Translations under genes and position numbers: made by a program
The notes under the pieces: model-generated
Told to the model about the DNA's origin: nothing
What the model saw: the letters and a program-made list of their open reading frames with translations, nothing else
Databases searched by the model: none
DNA from: Euperipatoides rowelli
Lineage: Eukaryota > Onychophora > Udeonychophora > Euonychophora > Peripatopsidae
Assembly (NCBI GenBank): GCA_003024985.2
Contig: PXIH01S0001614.1
Strand: one strand, 5' to 3'
Length of the DNA stretch: 13,800 bases
Shown: positions 8,416 through 13,800 of the stretch, piece after piece
Numbering within the stretch: the first letter of the stretch is position 1
How the letters are laid out: every line of letters starts with the position of its first letter

Positions 8416-8494
8416 CCTGAACTCTAACTTCTACTATTATGCCCCAAGCTATAGATCTATGCCCCAATTCTATGATAAACAAGAGGTGCAATAA
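8416..8494 (+). repeat. Dispersed repeat, copy B
   Basis: This is the second copy of the repeat at 3401-3472. It starts CCTGAACTCTAACTTCTACTA and ends TATGATAAACAAGAGGTGCAATA. The middle differs by indels (ATGCCCCAAGC and ATGCCCCAATTC phrases). Same orientation, about 5 kb from copy A. Confidence 0.55.
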
Positions 8495-10001
8495 TCAGGG
8501 GAAGGACTAAAAAAAAAAGTGCCCAAACTTATCCAGATACAAATAGATTGCACTTCTAGGTGTTTAGTACACGTTAAAAAGGATGGTCTTAGTGTTATAG
8601 GCTAAACTTTATTATATAGATTACTGCTTTTACATAGAATAGTAAAGGTTAAAAAAAGTGATTATCTTTTCATTTTGTAATAACAAACAGATTGATATCT
8701 AGTCGGGAATTTGATATATACTTTTCTACCTAATGATAATAATTAAAATGTGAAAGTATTTATTAGTCTCATCTAAGATTGTAATCAGAAAGGCAGTGTT
8801 TATTGTTATCTCTTACAAATTAAAATCAGAAGAACGTGAATAGAACCAATCATTTTCTAAATTGCATTTCATAATCAGACATACTAGAATTGATTCCACT
8901 TTTACATGGGATTGATTTTTTGTTGTTGTTATAGTTTTCAATTGAAATGATTCTAAAGAAGGACAATAAATTATTTTGCTTTTGTTTTGCTCTGAAAGAG
9001 GCCTGCTGTTTTGTAAATTATTTTCCATACAATTTAAATTGTTATAATCTAATTAAAAATTGCACTTTAATTATCGTCAGTTCTGTCTCAACAATATGTT
9101 AAAACAACATCAAATCAACAGATATCAGATGGGATAGCTCTATTTAATAAAGTTGTTTTCATATAATATAAATACTAATTAAATTGAAGTAAATTATGAA
9201 AAATAATAAAGCAAGAATTATAAAAGAGAGCACTACAATTGAGCATTTAAATAGTATAATTAAAACAATTGTACTAAAATCATGCCTTAATTTCAAATCA
9301 ATTTAAATGCAAGGGCAAGCCATCTGGAAAAATGAGTTTATAAATAACTTGGATGAGAAAATTGGACCAATGAAATGACTTATTTAAAATGTATTAAATT
9401 AGATATACAGTATGTTAAACATTTCCAGTATACAGTTAATGACATTAGTTTTGCATCATTAATAATTTGCAGCAATATGGAGGGCAATCTTGGTTTACTC
9501 ATTTTTTAATAATCTTTTTTTTTTAATTCTGCATTAAAATAAAAATGATGTTACTATGTTTAAAAAAGTGTTTAACTTAATTTAATTTATGGCAGTTTAT
9601 TCTTATTCTTAAAATTCACAATCATAATTTTAATAAAAAAAGATTATAACAAAATATTATTTCTTGCTTTTTTATATTAAACATGATATGCTAATAATTA
9701 GAAATAAAAGCCACTCTAAAATTATTTATCCCAAACTATATACTGTATATGCAATCTTTATACCTTTAAGTTATAAATAAAAATATAGATTGAGAACGTG
9801 CTAATTACTTTATGGTAATATCTATGTAAAGCGCAAAACTGCTGTCATTGAATGAGTGAAAGAAAAGATCATGACTGCTTAGGATTTGATCACTCTACAA
9901 TACACTTCATAAAACATTAAAAGAAATGCTTCATTTGCAGATATGAGCGACTGGATTAAAATAAATAGCAAGGGAGAACTAGCAACCCATTTGGTATCTT
10001 A
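8495..10001. other. Featureless AT-rich stretch
   Basis: No gene, RNA or ordered repeat is supported over about 1.5 kb. A minus-strand open frame at 8813-9028 is short, without family resemblance, and sits in low-complexity AT-rich sequence. TACAGTA/TACTGTA heptamers occur at 9406 and 9741. Confidence 0.55.
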
Positions 10002-10032
10002 GGTCCCATGATAGCTTAAGATTTGTCCCTGC

Positions 10033-10068
10033 GCAGCATAATGCAAATACACATTTGCATTATGCTGC
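10033..10068. repeat. Perfect 16 bp palindrome with two facing octamer motifs
   Basis: The left arm GCAGCATAATGCAAAT (10033-10048) and the right arm ATTTGCATTATGCTGC (10053-10068) are exact reverse complements around a 4 nt loop, ACAC. Each arm carries the canonical POU/Oct octamer, ATGCAAAT at 10041-10048 and ATTTGCAT at 10053-10060, so two octamers face each other 4 bp apart. An 8 bp direct repeat GGTCCCAT (10002-10009 and 10082-10089) flanks it. The palindrome could be a regulatory site, a structured RNA stem, or the heart of a small foldback element. I cannot tell which. Confidence 0.8.
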
Positions 10069-10089
10069 CAACATAAATACTGGTCCCAT

Positions 10090-11097
10090 ATAAAAAAAAA
10101 TACTACAAAACTAGGAAAAGTCAACAAAAATGTATTCAGTAAATATTTTTAAAATGCTACACTCCCTCTCCAACAACCTACCCAAATTTAAAATACTTCC
10201 CTGTTCTTTAGAAAAATATACACATATGACAAATATAACTAAAATGTATTCAAAAAATGCAATAAATGTTAAAATTACATATAATATATTAAATTATTCA
10301 TAGCAAAGAGATCTTGAAAGGCTTATTGTCTTTCCTTCCCCTTCCTACTTGCTATCTTTTGGATTATGAAAAAATGTTATGATTATTTAATTATTGAATT
10401 TGAATACCGGTACTTATTTAAAAGTTACAGAAATTGATTTTTTTTAATCATTTAATTAAAAAAATACCATAGGCCTACTAAAAATTAATTCCACTTTGTT
10501 AAAAAAAAAAAAATCCCATCCAGTCCTCCAAAAATATTTTCTTTAAATTGAAATTAATGAATTTAGCTTTTTAGGTTATATTACATTTTCTGATTTGAAA
10601 AAATGTGTTTGAGAGTATTTTACTAATGAGATTATTCATAAATTGTCTGTCTGTACGCAGATATATCATGATTCCTTAGAACCTATAAAGCCACCAAACG
10701 TTTGCATTTAGGGTTATTTACATCAGAATTTTTTATCAGTATTTTGAGATTGAAAATTTGAAATTTGTATAGTTACCAAATATGTATAGGTATCATAGCC
10801 ATATATCATTGAATTTTGAAAAAAATGCCTACAGTAAAGTAGTTTGCTTGCAACTCTTTACTAATTTGATGTTTCTAATTTATTTTGGCATATTTCATAC
10901 AAATGACAAAAAGAAAGGAAAAAAAACTAGAAATTTGTTTTCAATTACATAATAATGTAATGTAAAGAAAAAATAATTGTCACCTTAAACCTATTATAAA
11001 GTTGATATATAAATGATGCATACACTTGCTTGTGTTTAAATCCTCGATTGACTAATTTTAATTTTGAAACAAATTCTTTCATTTTTCCTCATTTTAT
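10090..11097. other. Featureless AT-rich stretch
   Basis: I see no gene or RNA here. Poly-A runs occur near 10500, and a TAGGCCTA palindrome near 10472. No translated segment is recognisable. Confidence 0.55.
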
Positions 11098-11214
11098 TAT
11101 ACAGTATTTATTTAAAAGCTTCATTGAATAAAAAAGCATTAAAAACACCAATGTGAAAATTTAAAACAGGAAAATAATTTAAGTTGTTTTTTTATATACA
11201 GTATTAATTTAAAA
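11098..11214 (+). repeat. 20 bp direct repeat pair, 97 bp apart
   Basis: The sequence TATACAGTATTTATTTAAAA at 11098-11117 recurs at 11195-11214 with one difference (TATACAGTATTAATTTAAAA). The second copy lies immediately beyond the 3' end of the minus-strand LINE relic. It may be a small local duplication or the trace of an insertion event. Confidence 0.6.
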
Positions 11215-11221
11215 ATATTAG

Positions 11222-11720
11222 AAGTATCATCATCATTGGATGTGTTCTCGGAGGTGGAGGTTCGCATTCATGGATCGCCAATGATTTCTAACTTGAACTC
11301 TTCTTTTTAATCCAAGAATTGCCTGATTTTAGCCCTGTCCATAAGCATTCTCTTCTTGGTCTTCCTCTTTTTTTCCCTTTCTGTCTACCCCTTAAGTACT
11401 GTTACTAATCTAATTCTTTCAAGAACCTCTTAAGACATGCCGGACATATTTTCATTTCCTCTTCCTTGCTTTATCCAAAAGACTATAACCACCTCTCTAT
11501 CTTCTCCACACTTCCTCATTTCTAATCATATATGTCCATTTTAGTTTCAAGATTCTTCTTGCACTCTAGATATCAAAAGCATTGATCTTCTTTTCCAAGT
11601 CTTTGGTTAAAGTCCAGTTTCAGATCGATATAAGAAAATTAACCAAATATAGCAAGTTATCATTTTCAATTTTCAATGTTTGTTAGCATTTCTACATGGA
11701 TTTTTTTTTTCAAAAATGCA
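11222..11720 (-). pseudogene. 3'-terminal fragment of a LINE-type retrotransposon ORF2
   Basis: On the minus strand, translation patches follow the C-terminal region of non-LTR retrotransposon reverse-transcriptase proteins. In order they read CYIWLIFLY, then WTLTKDLEKKINAF (Trp codon at 11614-11616), RRILKLKW, IRNEEVWRR, RHVLRG, and a basic GKKRGRPRR. A final frame reads VRNHWRSMNANLHLREHIQ and ends in consecutive TGA codons, the first at 11233-11235. Known elements carry the equivalents E-T-W-T-L, N-E-E-V-L-x-R, G-H-V-x-R and G-x-R-G-R-P-x-R, and many end in a short TGA/GAT-type tail, as here. At least six in-frame stops and two or more frame changes show long inactivity. The upstream reverse-transcriptase core is absent, the usual 5' truncation. 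The clade is uncertain (an I/Nimb-like or related group is possible). Confidence 0.75.
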
Positions 11721-12540
11721 GAGCATCATTGGTATGATGAACCTTGAAAGGGATCTTTTCATCTTTTCAGTATAGTGGCTAGATGATTATACTATTGCAA
11801 GAAGAATAACACCATATGATTTTGAAATCATAACAGGATATGAACCAGTAAATAAAACAGTGTTGACATTTTGTCTCTTGATAAATGTTATGTTGTTAGA
11901 AGGCAATTTGTTTATTAAGGATCACTGCATTTACAAAAACCATCGCTGCTGCAGTTGATGTCTGTAGATTGCCCAATTCTGGAAATTATAAATTTATGAA
12001 AACTGTTTGTTTCAGAAACAGTGGGTGTCACAATACACACTGATCATATAAGAAAAGCTCAACATAGTAAAACTGTGAGATGATAAAGTTGTCTAAACTC
12101 TCGTCCACTGCCTCTTAACATGTGCCTCCCATAAAATTTAATTTTCCTTGCCTTTTTTTTTTTGTGCTAATACAATGATGATATTATTTATATCTAGTTT
12201 CCTTGCAATTTGGTTTTCAAATATTTGATAAAAGAAAGAAAAACATTTTTATATTTACATATACAGAGCAATGAAATGAGTATAAATATATAATTTGTAA
12301 TACAAACAAATCAAGAGCATGCAAAGCACAAAGTGCAATGATGTCCCTTTTTCTATGCACCCCACCTTAGAAAATGTCTAGCTAAACTAACAAATTTGAT
12401 AAAATAAATGTGTACAGTCGTTTCTATCGTTTCAGATCAATAATGATTATAAACTGAATTTGCACAATCACTGTTAAGCAGAATTAGTACAAAAGACATG
12501 ATTTTCTTTGTCCATTACAGCCCTCGAAAATATCGGTCGC
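11721..12540. other. AT-rich stretch without recognisable genes
   Basis: I looked for an upstream continuation of the minus-strand LINE fragment and found none I could defend. On the plus strand, 11820-11940 stays open for about 40 codons, but the peptide is not recognisable and no splice pattern supports an exon. Confidence 0.5.
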
Positions 12541-12552
12541 CAATTAGCATTT

Positions 12553-12601
12553 GGCTAACTCAATTTATGCTTTGGCTAGTTGATTTCCATAGTCACTAGC
12601 C
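12553..12601. repeat. Small repeated GGCTA words with a hairpin
   Basis: TTGGCTAACTCAATTT (from 12551) is echoed as TTGGCTAGTTGATTT (from 12572), about 21 bp later. GGCTAGT (12574-12580) can pair perfectly with ACTAGCC (12595-12601) over a 14 nt loop. Together with the preceding phrase ATCGGTCGCCAATTAGC, this looks like part of a repeat element rather than unique sequence, but I cannot name it. Confidence 0.35.
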
Positions 12602-13065
12602 CAAAATGCCTAGTACAATTATAAGTTAAAAGATTCATGATTCACAATAACGTTGTTGTTCATCTGTAATTAGTTTGAGACTTTTAAACCTGTGCAATAA
12701 AGTATTTTAAATTGTTGTTTACAGCTTGCAATGATCACGCTTACATTTATTTTTCTACTGATACAGGAAATATAAATTGTTTATGATCTTTGCGTCTGCT
12801 CTAACTTGCACTTCCTGTCTGTCGGGAGTCTCGTACACAACAAGATATTTTTATCTCGCTGGTTGAGATCAATATGTATTACGTACTGCATCTAGTTTAT
12901 TTTTTTACATTTTAATTAAGTATGAATTCTACCAAAATTAATTAACTAAGTTATCAATGTAAAAAAAAATACGACAAGAGCACGTTTTTAAGTGGATTAT
13001 AGGTATTTAGGTAAGATGTTAATCATTACAGTTATGGATTAATCAATTATTATAGAAATATTTGA
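12602..13065. other. AT-rich stretch upstream of the LINE endonuclease relic
   Basis: I see no coding segment or RNA here. If the LINE copy at 13066 were full length, its 5' UTR or ORF1 should lie here, but no recognisable ORF1 sequence is present. The copy is therefore probably 5'-truncated or heavily decayed in this part. Confidence 0.5.
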
Positions 13066-13800
13066 TCAATAATGAATAAGATGAATGACATTTGTATTTT
13101 ATTTAATGATGAAGCCATTACTCTATTTTTGGTAGTCGAAACTTGGCTAAATTATAAAATTGATGATGAATCCCTATATATGAAAGGTTACAATATATTT
13201 AGGTGGGATAGACAAAGTGGAAAGGGAGGTGGTATTTTGCTTTATTATAATGATGAATTGGAAGTAAAAGAGTTAAAATTTGGGGAGAATAATGGTGTTG
13301 AAATTGTTTGGTTGGAATTGCTTACAGATAATAGCAAATTCATTATAGCCTATGTTTGTTTTATAGACCACCAAATAACGATAGAGAATTAGATATAGAA
13401 TTAATTAATATACTAAAGATGGGAATTGATTATTTTAATTCAAACAAAAAAATCTATGATGAGATTCTTGTAGCTTGCGATATGAATTTGCCCTTTATAA
13501 ACTGGAGTTATGTGACTCATGATTATTGTGATGATAGTATCGCTCAACATTTGTTAGATTTGATTTCTGAAAATGGCTTATTACAGGTTATTATTTTTCC
13601 AACAAAATTTAGGAATAATAAATCCTCTTTGTTAGACTTGGTGTTTACATCTAATAAGAGTTGGATCACTAATATCAATACTTTGCCTCCTGTGGGTAAA
13701 AGTGATCATCAAAATGTAAACACATTTATACAATAATCAATTAGATATTAAAAATAATATTTCTTGGCATTATGATTACAATAATATTAACTAAATTAAT
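13066..13800 (+). pseudogene. LINE-type retrotransposon endonuclease domain, frameshifted, running off the window
   Basis: This is the N-terminal endonuclease/exonuclease/phosphatase domain of a non-LTR retrotransposon ORF2, the part that nicks target DNA before reverse transcription. The first frame (13066-13392) has LVVETWLN with the metal-binding Glu at 13138-13140, then GYNIFRWDRQSGKGGGILLYY. The second (from 13356) has FYRPPNND, then CDMNLPFINW with Asp at 13479-13481, and KSDHQNV with the catalytic Asp-His at 13704-13709. A third frame after about 13720 reads NNISWHYDYNNIN, matching the linker that follows the domain in this group. Small indels near 13360 and 13725 break the ORF. The domain's first Asn motif is missing, with a TGA at 13063-13065. 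The usual Gly before the DxN is Cys. A CR1/L2-like affinity is plausible. The reverse transcriptase should follow beyond 13800. Confidence 0.85.

Noticed and set aside
8813-9028. 71-codon minus-strand open frame
   Set aside because: Low-complexity, no family resemblance, no promoter, splice or poly-A context.
11820-11950. Possible exon on the plus strand
   Set aside because: About 40 open codons, but no recognisable peptide and no convincing splice sites.
1-13800. CRISPR array, prophage or bacterial defence system
   Set aside because: Composition, microsatellites and LINE relics indicate an animal genome. There are no spaced direct-repeat arrays or bacterial gene organisation.

Overview
The window looks like non-coding DNA from an invertebrate animal nuclear genome. 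It is strongly AT-rich and CpG is sparse by eye. It holds no intact gene on either strand. What can be recognised is the debris of mobile elements: pieces of three non-LTR (LINE-type) retrotransposons and two oppositely oriented pieces of a multi-copy metazoan gene family that has a GCDxTS motif. Simple-sequence repeats, including a long TATC tetranucleotide array, and several short palindromes and dispersed repeats make up the rest. There are no bacterial features (operons, ribosome binding sites, CRISPR). Lineage cannot be fixed from this; a mollusc or another aquatic invertebrate fits best, but that is inference.

Layout. 1-2150: AT-rich sequence with two AAT microsatellites, a homopurine tract, and a 13-15 bp motif (GGGAATACCGTGC-like) that recurs on both strands between 1289 and 2020. 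2152-2358: a short open frame resembling the C-terminus of a LINE reverse-transcriptase ORF. 2360-4690: mostly featureless, with one copy (3401-3472) of a roughly 75 bp dispersed repeat whose second copy is at 8416-8494. 4790-5110: a probable interspersed repeat. 5520-7075: the most structured part, with two decayed copies of the GCDxTS family facing in opposite directions and sharing about 150 bp as an imperfect inverted repeat. 7168-7233: a tRNA-like T-arm relic. 7439-7770: the TATC array, interrupted by an unresolved base. 8310-8356: paired poly-C runs. 10033-10068: a perfect 16 bp palindrome that contains two facing ATGCAAAT octamers. 11222-11720 (minus): the 3' end of a LINE. 13066-13800 (plus): the endonuclease domain of another LINE, running off the window edge.

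The pieces do not act together as a pathway. They record repeated insertion and decay. No convincing new biological system was found. The observations most worth checking are the inverted GCDxTS pair, the octamer palindrome, the recurring GGGAATACCGTGC motif, and the apparent excess of TACAGTA/TACTGTA heptamers.
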